Origin: a virus | Length of the DNA stretch: 64,000 nt | IMG/VR virus record: IMGVR_UViG_3300042876_000027 | Span: 1-64,000 of that record | Direction: 5' to 3' (one strand) | Shown: positions 47,303 through 54,966 of the stretch, in pieces | How positions within the stretch are numbered: position 1 is the stretch's first letter | Layout: each line of letters opens with the position of its first letter | Translations under genes and position numbers: made by a program | The notes under the pieces: model-generated | Databases searched by the model: none | What the model was told of the DNA's origin: nothing | Seen by the model: only the letters and a program-made list of their open reading frames with translations

Positions 47303-47683
47303 TTAAACTGAGCCTGCATCAAGCGAGTACTCGAACTCTTCGTTATATGGTCCTCCACCGTCAACAGTGCTTTCAAATACAGACTGTGCTGGAATACCTC
47401 CGTCTGGATATGAGGTTATTTGTCCAACAACAAACCAGACACCACCATAATATATCTTTAGCTGTTCGCTATCCATGTCGAGCCATACCGCTCCCTGGGG
47501 TGGAGAGCTTGGTGGTATGTAATCTGCAAATGTTTCTCTGCCTGCTAGGGCATCTACATAGCTTTTTGTAGTTGCGTGATCTGGGTTAGTAGGAGTGCCA
47601 ACAACTACAGGTCCACCAAAGCTACCACCTTGACCTACCTGTATTCCCTGTTTGACCCTAAAGTCATTGTTTGTTGTTGACAC
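47303..47683 (-). CDS. Short tail fibre protein
   Basis: A 126-residue protein beginning with GTG at 47683. Its start (STTNNDFRVKQGIQVGQGG) is a shorter version of the N-terminus of the 453-residue fibre encoded just upstream (DKDFRIKSGLIVEG). The middle has PDHATTKSYVDALAGRE and then a Pro-rich PPSSPPQGAVWLDMD, typical of fibre head-binding linkers. It lies between two large fibres. The start rests on AGGAA near the GTG. Confidence 0.7.
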   Translation of the reverse strand: MSTTNNDFRVKQGIQVGQGGSFGGPVVVGTPTNPDHATTKSYVDALAGRETFADYIPPSSPPQGAVWLDMDSEQLKIYYGGVWFVVGQITSYPDGGIPAQSVFESTVDGGGPYNEEFEYSLDAGSV

Positions 47684-47702
47684 TTCCTACATCCCTGCTT
47701 AA

Positions 47703-49064
47703 TTAGTCGTTATACGCAATCAGAGTTGCTGCAACAAGAACCTCTGAGGCATTGTTGGCAGTTGTTACTCTCAATCGGTATTGTGAGTTTGCTGCATCCC
47801 AGTCTGCTGTGATGGTTGCAAGTTCGCTTACTGATGTATAAATAGTACCATACTCAAGTACTGCAATGTTGTTTGAGGAATCTGTTGTTACTAGAACTTC
47901 AGATACCTGCGAGTTTCCACCATTGTATACACGAACAAGATACTTTACGCTACCCTTGTTTGCACCAAAAGTATGTGCTGTTACAGTTCCTGCAGTTGCT
48001 ACATTTGTCCAGGTTGCCTCTTCTTTGCGCACCCACGTTACGTCTACAGATGCAAACTGTGGAGTAGTGTTCTGAATTGCATCTACTGCTCTCTGATTAG
48101 TAAAGTAAAGGTTAGTTACACCTTCTGGAACATCGTCTGACGTAATGTCGCCAACACCAGTAGAAACCGCATTGTCAACGTATGTCTTTGTTGCGATTGT
48201 GCTATCTACCGAAATGGTGTCAGTTACAATTGAAATGCCGTCGCCAGCAGTTAGAATGTTTTGCTTTTCGCCAATCTGAGTAGCAATAGTTGATGCAAAT
48301 GATGCGTCATCATTAATTGCTGCAGCAAGCTCATTAAGAGTGTCTAGCAATGCTGGTGCACCGTCTACAAGATTCGCTACTGCTGTATCTGTGTATGCAT
48401 TTGCATTGCTTTCTGCAGTAGCTGCTGAGCCAGCAGCATCGTAGTTAGATGCCAGACTGTCTGCATAAGACTTAGCACTCTGCTCTGCAGTTAGAGCTAC
48501 TGTATCTGCATATCCCTTAGCATTGTTTTCTGCAGTAAGAGCGACACCGTCTGCATAAGTATTTGCAGCAGCTTCGGCAGCGTCTGCTGAGCCTGCAGGG
48601 TCATAGTTTACTGCAAGACCATCTGCATACGATACCGCATTGTTATATGCAGTAGTTGATACTGAGTCAGCGTAGTTTTCTGCTGCAGTTTGTGCTGCAG
48701 ATGCTGCGCCAGCAGCGTCATATGCAGAGGCTGTTGCATCTAGTGCACGTTGATCTGTAAAGTACTTGTTAGTGGTACCCTCTGCGAGATCATCTGTTGT
48801 AGAGTCTGCAACACCATTTTCAGCAGTAATGGTTAGACCAGTTTCATCACCTGTAATAGTAATGTTTGTAAGTGTTGCGCCTGTCAGAAGGTCTGCTGCA
48901 TCTGACTTTGCCTGTGTTGCCGAATAGTACTTATTTGTAATACCTTCAGCCAAGTCGTCGGTGGTGCTACCAGTTGTAATGATGTCTTCACCATTAACGG
49001 TAGCGTTGGCACCTTCGACAATAAGTCCAGACTTAATTCTAAAGTCTTTATCTACTGTTGCCAT
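47703..49064 (-). CDS. Coiled-coil tail fibre protein
   Basis: A 453-residue protein. The shaft from about residue 95 to 235 is built from degenerate Ala/Asp-rich units (YADG/SxxxTAENNAKx, AAGSAATAESNANAY), which fit a trimeric coiled coil. The region ALLDTLNELAAAINDDASFA is shared with the 593-residue fibre. The C-terminal head is beta-rich (YLVRVYNGGNSQVSEVLV). ATG 49064 has AAGGAGA upstream. Likely a tail or side fibre. Confidence 0.82.
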   Translation of the reverse strand: MATVDKDFRIKSGLIVEGANATVNGEDIITTGSTTDDLAEGITNKYYSATQAKSDAADLLTGATLTNITITGDETGLTITAENGVADSTTDDLAEGTTNKYFTDQRALDATASAYDAAGAASAAQTAAENYADSVSTTAYNNAVSYADGLAVNYDPAGSADAAEAAANTYADGVALTAENNAKGYADTVALTAEQSAKSYADSLASNYDAAGSAATAESNANAYTDTAVANLVDGAPALLDTLNELAAAINDDASFASTIATQIGEKQNILTAGDGISIVTDTISVDSTIATKTYVDNAVSTGVGDITSDDVPEGVTNLYFTNQRAVDAIQNTTPQFASVDVTWVRKEEATWTNVATAGTVTAHTFGANKGSVKYLVRVYNGGNSQVSEVLVTTDSSNNIAVLEYGTIYTSVSELATITADWDAANSQYRLRVTTANNASEVLVAATLIAYND

Positions 49065-49078
49065 AATATTCTCCTTAG

Positions 49079-49519
49079 TTATGCCTTAAGTCCCATACGA
49101 GCAAATCGCACGGTGACTGGCTTAATTGCAGAATCTGGGGTAACCGTAATATTCACGGTATCTCCAGATCTTGAGACGCTAATGGTGCCCATATTCCCAT
49201 CGTTGTCCATAACTCCATACTCAGTAACGTTTAGGTTTGTGCCGTCAAAAAGTATAGAAATCTCAGTGGCATAGAACTTGTTGGCTGTTGTTTTTGAGAT
49301 AGTAATCATGTATTTTACAAATCTCCAAATAGATGCATCGTATGAATCTATTACGGTTGGATTTTCAATTCCATTGATTACTGATTCATTGTTTCCAGCT
49401 GTCCCCAAGTCAGTTGCTTGCTGAACAAGAGTGTCAATCAAATCTAGATAATCAGCCTGCGAAGGTCTATCTCCAGATTCAAACTTGGATTTAACTTGAG
49501 ACAGGGTTGTTCTAGCCAT
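49079..49519 (-). CDS. Fibre-associated protein
   Basis: A 146-residue protein next to the coiled-coil fibre. It starts MARTTLSQVKSKFESG, a helix that often attaches short fibre units, followed by beta strands (SIWRFVKYMITISKTTANKF). A minus-strand TATAAT lies at 49534-49529, 9 nt before ATG 49519, with no clear ribosome site. No known family; virion role inferred from context. Confidence 0.6.
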   Translation of the reverse strand: MARTTLSQVKSKFESGDRPSQADYLDLIDTLVQQATDLGTAGNNESVINGIENPTVIDSYDASIWRFVKYMITISKTTANKFYATEISILFDGTNLNVTEYGVMDNDGNMGTISVSRSGDTVNITVTPDSAIKPVTVRFARMGLKA

Positions 49520-49542
49520 AATATAATAATTATAGCATTATC

Positions 49543-49770
49543 TTAAAGAATATAGTTATTTATTCCAATGACTGCAATGCCGATTGGGGCTGGGGAACTT
49601 GGACCATATGCGGACATTGTTCCAGGTAAAAACTTAACTCTAAATGGTAGAACTTGCTCTACTTTTGTTTTACGCTGATTCTGAGATATCTTTACTGCTT
49701 TAGGGTATTGTGTCTGACTAATCTTTTTGAGTATTGGGTAGTCCGTCTGAGACAGGGTTGCCTTTCTCAT
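49543..49770 (-). CDS. Short fibre-cluster protein
   Basis: A 75-residue basic protein with four repeats of a Lys-Ile-Ser-Gln theme (LKKISQTQYPKAVKISQNQ). It shares base 49770 with the preceding gene stop. The end (GPSSPAPIGIAVIGINNYIL) is Pro/Gly-rich and hydrophobic. Function not recognised; probably part of the tail-fibre operon. Confidence 0.5.
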   Translation of the reverse strand: MRKATLSQTDYPILKKISQTQYPKAVKISQNQRKTKVEQVLPFRVKFLPGTMSAYGPSSPAPIGIAVIGINNYIL

Positions 49771-50126
49771 TAGTCAGTTACGTCCTCAATAACATTCATC
49801 TTGCCCTGAGCAACAGTCCAGACATATGCCTCGGTTGAAAGCTGTATATCAAAGACATCATCCGTTTCTAGAAGTTCAGACTGGCTAGAAGATAAAGATA
49901 CTGTAAATTCTCCAGGACCGTCATTGTCTCCAGCAGATGGTGTGAGAGAAACAATTGTTGAAGCAGATCTCTTAATATCCATCTTAACTTCCCACTCGCT
50001 AATTACTAGTGGTTGCTTGTTGTCGTCTGTTACAAAGACACGGAATGAGGCAGTATCTCCACGAACAATAGTCCAAACTATTTGTGGTGGAATACTTCCA
50101 ATTGCCTGTGTCGTTGATCTTGCCAT
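49770..50126 (-). CDS. BppU-like N-terminal domain protein
   Basis: A 118-residue protein. IVWTIVRGDTASFRVFV and then SEWEVKMDIKRSAST define a small beta-domain seen also in the genes at 55548-55892 and 56453-56839, resembling the N-terminal domain of baseplate protein BppU. A leaderless start is clear: TATAAT at 50138-50133, 6 nt before ATG 50126. It probably anchors other fibre proteins. Confidence 0.7.
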   Translation of the reverse strand: MARSTTQAIGSIPPQIVWTIVRGDTASFRVFVTDDNKQPLVISEWEVKMDIKRSASTIVSLTPSAGDNDGPGEFTVSLSSSQSELLETDDVFDIQLSTEAYVWTVAQGKMNVIEDVTD

Positions 50127-50144
50127 GAGTATATTATATCACTA

Positions 50145-50654
50145 TTAAGCTAGTCCAGCCTTTAGTGCCCCCCATGTTCCATTTCCCTTAGCATCAATGA
50201 TAATTGACCCATGTTCGGCTGCGTGTGCTACAACCCCAACTGCAGCACCAGATGCTGGTTGAGTAGTTGTAAGACCACCAGATGATCCAACAAAAAGAAT
50301 ATCTCCAGCAGTAAATGCCGAGGTGTTGATGTCCTCAACAACACCAGAAACAACAACAACTCCAGTTGCGTTATTAGCAATTGACTGCTTAGCAAGACCA
50401 AGAATTGGATTAGTTGTAGAAGATGTCGCTCTAGCGACAGTTGTATTATTTGACTGATACCCAGTTATATAAACTGGATCGCCTGCTGAGATTGTAGTTC
50501 CACTAACATTCCTAGCTACAATCTGAGAATAAGATGCAGCTGGCAATACCGCTTCTAGCCTATCGACTAGCTGCTTGATATCTGTATGAACCTTTACCTG
50601 ATCTCCAGCTAGTGGAAATGGTAGGTCGTATGATGCTGATTCTCCTGTTGCCAT
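50145..50654 (-). CDS. Tail/head surface protein with beta-barrel core
   Basis: A 169-residue protein. The C-terminal 115 residues (VSGTTISAGDPVYITGY, VVVVSGVVEDINTSAF, AVGVVAHAAEHGSIIIDA) have the strand and turn order of small phage decoration or fibre-head domains. A minus-strand TATAAT lies at 50667-50662, 7 nt before ATG 50654, with no ribosome site. Its upstream region is divergent with the NlpC/P60 gene. Confidence 0.6.
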   Translation of the reverse strand: MATGESASYDLPFPLAGDQVKVHTDIKQLVDRLEAVLPAASYSQIVARNVSGTTISAGDPVYITGYQSNNTTVARATSSTTNPILGLAKQSIANNATGVVVVSGVVEDINTSAFTAGDILFVGSSGGLTTTQPASGAAVGVVAHAAEHGSIIIDAKGNGTWGALKAGLA

Positions 50655-50669
50655 ATATTAAATTATAGC

Positions 50670-50698
50670 ATGACAAATCAGGGAAACGATGGTATAAT
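50670..50698 (+). promoter_or_regulatory. Sigma70-type promoter of the NlpC/P60 gene
   Basis: ATGACA at 50670-50675 and a perfect TATAAT at 50693-50698 are 17 bases apart. It faces right, opposite to nearly all genes in this half, and drives the lone plus-strand lysis-type gene. It overlaps the divergent leftward promoter region of the gene ending at 50145. Confidence 0.75.
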
Positions 50699-50703
50699 TT
50701 ATA

Positions 50704-50726
50704 GAACACTCTCTCAAGGAGTGTTT
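50704..50726 (+). terminator. Hairpin with T-run at the transcript start
   Basis: ACACTC and GAGTGT pair around TCTCAAG and are followed by TTTTT. The hairpin begins right at the expected first transcribed base, so it looks like an attenuator or a 5' stability structure. It is too early to be an ordinary end of a gene. Confidence 0.6.
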
Positions 50727-50742
50727 TTCCGTTAAGGAGGAA

Positions 50743-50814
50743 ATGATGAAACAGAGTGACAACAAAGTGACAATCGTGACAATCCAAGACAGTTTATTTT
50801 TGCTATCGCTGTAA
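50743..50814 (+). CDS. Possible 23-residue leader peptide
   Basis: A short frame from ATG 50743 (MMKQSDNKVTIVTIQDS, ending LFLLSL) sits behind a strong AAGGAGG site at a good distance. It contains two copies of GTGACAATC. It could be a leader peptide for the downstream NlpC/P60 gene, or chance. No homology is known. Its coupling with the upstream hairpin is the reason to note it. Confidence 0.35.
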   Translation: MMKQSDNKVTIVTIQDSLFLLSL

Positions 50815-50876
50815 AAATAATGTCGCCAGGAGCCAGTGACAGTGGCTAGTAACTACATGAAAAATAAGGAGGTAGC

Positions 50877-51446
50877 ATGTTTAAAAAATTTGCTGCAATC
50901 GGTCTTTCGACCATTTTTATTACTGGTTGTGTTTCGCCAGCAGAATCTCAAGTTCTGAAAGTAAACACAGCAATTGCTATGAGCTATACAAAGACAACCC
51001 CACTATTAGTTCATATTGCTCAAACAGAAAAAATCTCAATGCACAATATGACCATTACCGCTAATAGAGAAAAGGTAAGTCTAGCAATTAAATCACTTAA
51101 AAAATATGTTGGAAAAACTTGGTATGTTTTTTCTGGCAATACCCCATCTGGTTGGGACTGCTCAGGACTAACCATGTGGTTTTATTCACAACTAGGTTTT
51201 GACCTAGAACATAGAGCATCTAAGCAAGAAAGTGCTGGAGAGCTAGTCATTGATGCAATGCCTGGTGACCTTGTTGTATTTAAATACAAGGGGTATAAGT
51301 CAGCATACCATGTTGGTATATATATTGGAAATGGAAAGATGATCCATGCACCTAGAAAAGGTGAGGTCACAAGAATTGAAGATGTTAGCCAATTTGGTGG
51401 AAACTACTCAAATATTTATTACTATAGAATGATTCAGTTATCCTGA
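50877..51446 (+). CDS. NlpC/P60-type peptidase, lipoprotein signal
   Basis: A 189-residue protein. The N-terminus has a basic start, hydrophobic core and a lipobox ending at Cys18 (IFITGC). The catalytic domain has Cys95 in WDCSGL, His145 in AYHVGIY and His157 in MIHAPR, the Cys-His-His triad of peptidoglycan-cleaving NlpC/P60 enzymes. Secretion followed by lipid anchoring fits an outward-facing cell-wall enzyme. The ATG has AAGGAGG. The 3' end overlaps the convergent dioxygenase gene by 13 bases. It is the only plus-strand gene in the late region. Confidence 0.85.
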   Translation: MFKKFAAIGLSTIFITGCVSPAESQVLKVNTAIAMSYTKTTPLLVHIAQTEKISMHNMTITANREKVSLAIKSLKKYVGKTWYVFSGNTPSGWDCSGLTMWFYSQLGFDLEHRASKQESAGELVIDAMPGDLVVFKYKGYKSAYHVGIYIGNGKMIHAPRKGEVTRIEDVSQFGGNYSNIYYYRMIQLS

Positions 51447-51979
51447 TCTTTTTTCTTCAAAAATATTTGAACAGTTACTCGTAATTTATCTGACGTTACA
51501 GGCGTAGTCCCATGCTCTAACCCAAAAGCATTAACAATGCCAAGGTTAAAGTGTGGGATTACGCACACCCAGTCTTCATCATTTGGTTCTCTCCAAGTAA
51601 AAAATCCACCATCATTAAATCCCCATTCTTCATTTAGATACACCGTAACAGCTTTGCTATACTTTGCATCACTGTGATATGGAATATATGATCCTGGCAT
51701 CCATACATAAATCATTGCACTTCTAGTCTCAGTTATTAGCTTGTCTGTTTCAGTATTTAGTATTCCACGACTAATTAGCGTATCTTCTATTTCTTTAAGG
51801 TATCTATCTGGTATAGATATGCAAAATACTGAAGAGTTTTTGCCAATTATGCTATCTGACCAAGCATAGTTTGTCCATGTTTTTACTGGCTCCTGATATT
51901 GACCAGAAATTATATTTTGAGCAAACTCATAAAGCTCTTTGGCAAGAGAAACTCTTAGTGTGTTATTATATTTAATCAT
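51434..51979 (-). CDS. 2OG-Fe(II) dioxygenase-like protein (Arg type, divergent)
   Basis: A 181-residue protein. Ligands are HSD in PYHSDAKY, a distal His in LEHGTTP, and an Arg in KLRVTVQ. The NDD-YEGGEL core is replaced by YLNEEWGFNDGGFFTW, so this is the least similar paralog. It overlaps the stop of the neighbouring dioxygenase gene by 4 bases (ATGA). It may have a different substrate from the others. Confidence 0.8.
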   Translation of the reverse strand: MIKYNNTLRVSLAKELYEFAQNIISGQYQEPVKTWTNYAWSDSIIGKNSSVFCISIPDRYLKEIEDTLISRGILNTETDKLITETRSAMIYVWMPGSYIPYHSDAKYSKAVTVYLNEEWGFNDGGFFTWREPNDEDWVCVIPHFNLGIVNAFGLEHGTTPVTSDKLRVTVQIFLKKKDQDN

Positions 51980-52557
51980 TTAATCCATCCTACTATTGCG
52001 TATCTGATGCCAGACTCTACTGGCAATACAGAGTGATTGTATGTGTACCCTGATGGGAATACTAAAAGCTCATTTGCTGATGGCTTGTGCGCTATATTAA
52101 ATCTTGGAAACTTTATTTCGCCACCGATGTAATCGTCATTCATATAGTATACCATTGAGATTCTTCTATGGTATTTTGGATGATCATCTATATGATTAAC
52201 AAATTTTTGATCCTTTCCGTACTTAAGAATGCTGTAGTCCTCTGGGTCAGAGTAGAAGACACCGTATTCAGCCATATAATCCTCTACAGGGGCTTTTACG
52301 ATAGAGTTAATGATATCTAGCATATTCTTATAGAAAACGTCTCTAGGGGTCTCTGAGAGCCTTTTAGGCAATTTTGCTGGAATTACAATTGTGTCTGTAT
52401 CTCTTGTATCTTTATTTTTACCATCTGATACGCTTGCTTCTAGCCATGATATTGCATCATACTCTACAGCCTCTTCTATCATTTTAGGTAGCTCTGCGTA
52501 TTCTGCATATACGTCTGAGTATGATACGATTCCTGGTGCTAGCTCTTTCTTGACCAT
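51976..52557 (-). CDS. 2OG-Fe(II) dioxygenase-like protein (Arg type)
   Basis: A 193-residue protein. It has HID in NHIDDHPK, distal His in YNHSVLP and Arg in SGIRYA. The core is YYMNDDYIGGEIKFPRFNI. Along its whole length it is close to the plus-strand protein at 57723-58322 (shared start ELAPGI, then DTHI/DTIV, HIDDHP, GVRYS/GIRYA). It follows the zinc-ribbon gene by one base, as does that copy. Confidence 0.87.
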   Translation of the reverse strand: MVKKELAPGIVSYSDVYAEYAELPKMIEEAVEYDAISWLEASVSDGKNKDTRDTDTIVIPAKLPKRLSETPRDVFYKNMLDIINSIVKAPVEDYMAEYGVFYSDPEDYSILKYGKDQKFVNHIDDHPKYHRRISMVYYMNDDYIGGEIKFPRFNIAHKPSANELLVFPSGYTYNHSVLPVESGIRYAIVGWIK

Positions 52558-52558
52558 T

Positions 52559-52801
52559 TTACCACTTGCCTAGTGGACATTCTGCTTTTTCAAGCTGCGT
52601 CTTTAGCCCCATAAAACATCCGCACTTTTTACATTGTGATGTTAGTTTGATTAACTCTGGACAAGACTTACAGATATCCATTCTTTTAGATGATATCTCT
52701 ATTGATACTTTTTTCTCAGCTGGATTTATCATATCCCAGGGACGAGTGTCGCCTAGATTCTTTTTCCACTCTTGCCAAGGATTAAGTTTTTCTTCAGACA
52801 T
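52559..52801 (-). CDS. Zinc-ribbon protein, late copy
   Basis: An 80-residue protein. The C-terminal half has CKSCPEL, CKKCGCFM and a final CPLGKW, with Cys spacings CxxC, CxxCxC and one more. The same C-terminal scheme, ending CP(L/I)GKW, occurs in the plus-strand gene 57520-57720. It immediately precedes a dioxygenase gene in both places. Resembles small DUF6171-like zinc proteins of phages; function unknown. Confidence 0.8.
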   Translation of the reverse strand: MSEEKLNPWQEWKKNLGDTRPWDMINPAEKKVSIEISSKRMDICKSCPELIKLTSQCKKCGCFMGLKTQLEKAECPLGKW

Positions 52802-52805
52802 TTAT

Positions 52806-53015
52806 CTACTCCGATGGTGGTATAAAGTTTGTGCCATCAAATGTCCAACCCCACTCAATTCCATCAATGCTTGACGCATCGACTGCAATTGGATTCGACG
52901 ACATGCCTGCTACAATTCTAGCAATATTTGGATTAGATTCTAGATTTGAAACATCAAAGGTAAACACTGCAAATACCTCTGAGTCTACGATCATTGCAAA
53001 TTTCTTTTCAGCCAT
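52806..53015 (-). CDS. Small virion-region protein
   Basis: A 69-residue protein with AGGAGA before ATG 53015. MAEKKFAMIVDSEVFAVF is a beta-hairpin-like start, and the end (GWTFDGTNFIPPSE) is typical of small fibre-associated proteins. No catalytic residues. Located between the PASTA-type adhesin and the zinc-ribbon gene. Confidence 0.55.
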   Translation of the reverse strand: MAEKKFAMIVDSEVFAVFTFDVSNLESNPNIARIVAGMSSNPIAVDASSIDGIEWGWTFDGTNFIPPSE

Positions 53016-53050
53016 AATATCTCCTTTTATAAAATTATAGCACAGTCAGA

Positions 53051-53845
53051 CTAGAATGCACATCCAGTGTACTGGCAGCTAGAATTACACAAAGAGATAC
53101 CGCCATTGCCATCACACGATGCATTGAAACAGTTACAAGGCGCAGGTGCAGGAGCTGGTGCAGGTGCAGGAGCTGGTGCAGGAGCTGGTGCAGGAGCTGG
53201 TGCAGGAGCTGGTGCAGGAGCTGGTGCAGGAGCTGGAGATGAGGGGCATGTGTAGATTCCGCTAGATGGGTTTGGGTAACCACTTGTAGAACATGCAACA
53301 CCAGCAATACCATTAGTACAGTATGACTCATTAGATGTTGTAGTATAAGTAAATGTATCTCCAGTATTTTCCATGTATCTACAGTACCAAGTTGTTGCAC
53401 ATGCTGGTGGAGCAGATGGGTTAGGGACTCCAGGTGTAGTTTGGCAAACAGTTCTGTAGTCGTCACAAACTACTCCACTAACATCTGTTGAGCTAGTAAA
53501 TTCTGATGAAACAACGCCATTTTCATCGGCTGTCTTACAGTAGTAAGTTGTTGTTGGGGTAGGAGTCGGTGTAGGAGTTGGAGTAGGGGTTGGAGTAGGA
53601 ACCCAGTAATAAACAACAATATCAATAGTTGTACCTGGATCGACTACAGTGCCTGCTGCAATGCTTTGTGTTGCAACAGTATTATTGTTTTCAACTGTTG
53701 CTCCAGAAGTTGTTGTGTTTACAGACCCTACCGTGAGTCCTGCTGCTGTAATTGCTGATTGTGCCTGTGAGCTGCCAAGACCAGTAAGCAGTGGAACTAC
53801 TGCACTACCCCTTGTCGCTGCGTAAAACCCAAGTACACCCAGCAT
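53051..53845 (-). CDS. PASTA-domain protein with Pro-rich linkers
   Basis: A 264-residue protein. One PASTA-like domain lies at about residues 15-80 (QAQSAITAAGLTVGSV, then VVDPGTTIDIVVYY), followed by repeated TP, a Cys-rich segment, a long PAPA repeat and a final Cys-rich tail (CNCFNASCDGNG, CNSSCQYTGC). PASTA domains bind cell-wall muropeptides in bacteria, so this may help adhesion. Its prolines and proximity to dioxygenases make it a candidate hydroxylation target. The TAA/ATG boundaries are tight with the next fibre. Confidence 0.75.
   Translation of the reverse strand: MLGVLGFYAATRGSAVVPLLTGLGSSQAQSAITAAGLTVGSVNTTTSGATVENNNTVATQSIAAGTVVDPGTTIDIVVYYWVPTPTPTPTPTPTPTPTTTYYCKTADENGVVSSEFTSSTDVSGVVCDDYRTVCQTTPGVPNPSAPPACATTWYCRYMENTGDTFTYTTTSNESYCTNGIAGVACSTSGYPNPSSGIYTCPSSPAPAPAPAPAPAPAPAPAPAPAPAPAPAPAPAPCNCFNASCDGNGGISLCNSSCQYTGCAF
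53139..53236. repeat. Tandem 12-bp repeat (GGTGCAGGAGCT)
   Basis: About eight direct copies of a 12-base unit encode the PAPA linker of the minus-strand PASTA protein. Each copy adds four residues, so length changes keep the frame. The shadow frame on the plus strand reads as GAGAGA and is not a gene. Confidence 0.85.
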
Positions 53846-53848
53846 CGC

Positions 53849-54499
53849 TTATGCCTTTAGGTCACCTATGAGAAGCCACTCGTTGTTTGCAATCTTTGTC
53901 AGCATAACACCGCTGTAAGTTGCTCCAATTTTAAGCTGATTATTCTTTGAACGAATTGTGACGTTTGATCCTGCCACAAAAGTGACATCACCAGTGTTTG
54001 CTCTAACGACTTCGATCCTAGCACCAACTGGAAGCTCATTTGAATTATTAGAATCTTCAACAATTGTGATAGTAATGTTCGACAATGTGTTTACAACGAC
54101 AAGCTTATCGATTTCAAACTTTGAAAGAGTAAAGCTAGCATTTGAGTTTGCAATTGTTGGGGCATTGATATTTTTCCATCCACCAGCAACATATGCTTGC
54201 AACTGGTTTAGTGGTTCTCCAAGTGATGTTTGACGAACAAAACAGATTGTGCCTTCTGCTGGAGATGGGATAGCTGTATCCCTATCTGTAGTAGTTTGAA
54301 AGTTGTTAAAACCGTCTTCAAGGATTACTGTATTTTTAAAAGTAGATGCACTCACAAAATTAGTGGTGTTGTTAAATTGATGCGTTCCAGTCCAGCTGTA
54401 ATTGGCTACCGTGCTAGCATTACCAGCAATTGGGTGCCAAGTTTGCGTATTTGAGTCATAGATATAGCCAACCTTGCCAACTGTTGATACTGTAGCCAT
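53849..54499 (-). CDS. Tail fibre with shared C-terminal head
   Basis: A 216-residue protein. The N-terminal part (MATVSTVGKVGYIYDSNTQTW) is fibre-like; the middle has HQFNNTTNFVSASTFKNTV. The C-terminal 75 residues (ITITIVEDSNNSNELPVG, VTFVAGSNVTIRS, ending WLLIGDLKA) match the head of the 593-residue fibre. It shares base 54499 with the upstream gene. It is probably a short or accessory fibre with the same receptor domain. Confidence 0.78.
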   Translation of the reverse strand: MATVSTVGKVGYIYDSNTQTWHPIAGNASTVANYSWTGTHQFNNTTNFVSASTFKNTVILEDGFNNFQTTTDRDTAIPSPAEGTICFVRQTSLGEPLNQLQAYVAGGWKNINAPTIANSNASFTLSKFEIDKLVVVNTLSNITITIVEDSNNSNELPVGARIEVVRANTGDVTFVAGSNVTIRSKNNQLKIGATYSGVMLTKIANNEWLLIGDLKA

Positions 54500-54948
54500 T
54501 ATGCACCAATCTCTTTCCAGGTAGCTAGTCCTGCGTCATAAACATACATCTTTAGTGGAGATGAATTCTTGTCTACCCAAAGAAGTCCATCGACTAGACC
54601 AGTTGTTGGTGCATCATTTTGATATGCAGCTACTGTGCCCACTATGGCACTTACGGAGCTATTGGAGTCTACCCAAATAAAATTATCTACTGGCGTTGCT
54701 GGAAGATCTCCTGTTGGACCATAGAAAGATCCAACTCCTGCAGCCTCTACAACTGCAACCCTATCATCTAGTGCTTCTAAGTGACCAGCTACCGAGTTAG
54801 CAACGATACCACCAGTACCACCAATTTGCTTTACGGTTGGCACAGTTGTGCTTCCATAGTGATATAGCTTTAAGGCAGCCTGAATGTCAGCTGCTTCCGT
54901 ATAATCAGGAATCTGAGTTGAGTAGATGTTTCCAATAGAACTAGACAA
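54499..54948 (-). CDS. Short fibre protein
   Basis: A 149-residue protein starting with TTG at 54948, with GGTGA six bases upstream. It has a helical segment GNIYSTQIPDYTEAADIQAA, a QIGGTGGIVANSVAGHLEAL linker and a C-terminal beta unit (GLLWVDKNSSPLKMYVYD). Similar DNFIWVDSNS units appear twice, suggesting an internal duplication. Likely a tail-fibre or chaperone component. Confidence 0.6.
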   Translation of the reverse strand: MSSSIGNIYSTQIPDYTEAADIQAALKLYHYGSTTVPTVKQIGGTGGIVANSVAGHLEALDDRVAVVEAAGVGSFYGPTGDLPATPVDNFIWVDSNSSVSAIVGTVAAYQNDAPTTGLVDGLLWVDKNSSPLKMYVYDAGLATWKEIGA

Positions 54949-54966
54949 TTAATATCACCAATGAAA

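Noticed and set aside
53067-53255. Plus-strand GAGAGA frame and CRISPR-like repeat array
   Set aside because: The 12-base units are contiguous with no spacers and encode the PAPA linker on the other strand; no cas genes nearby.
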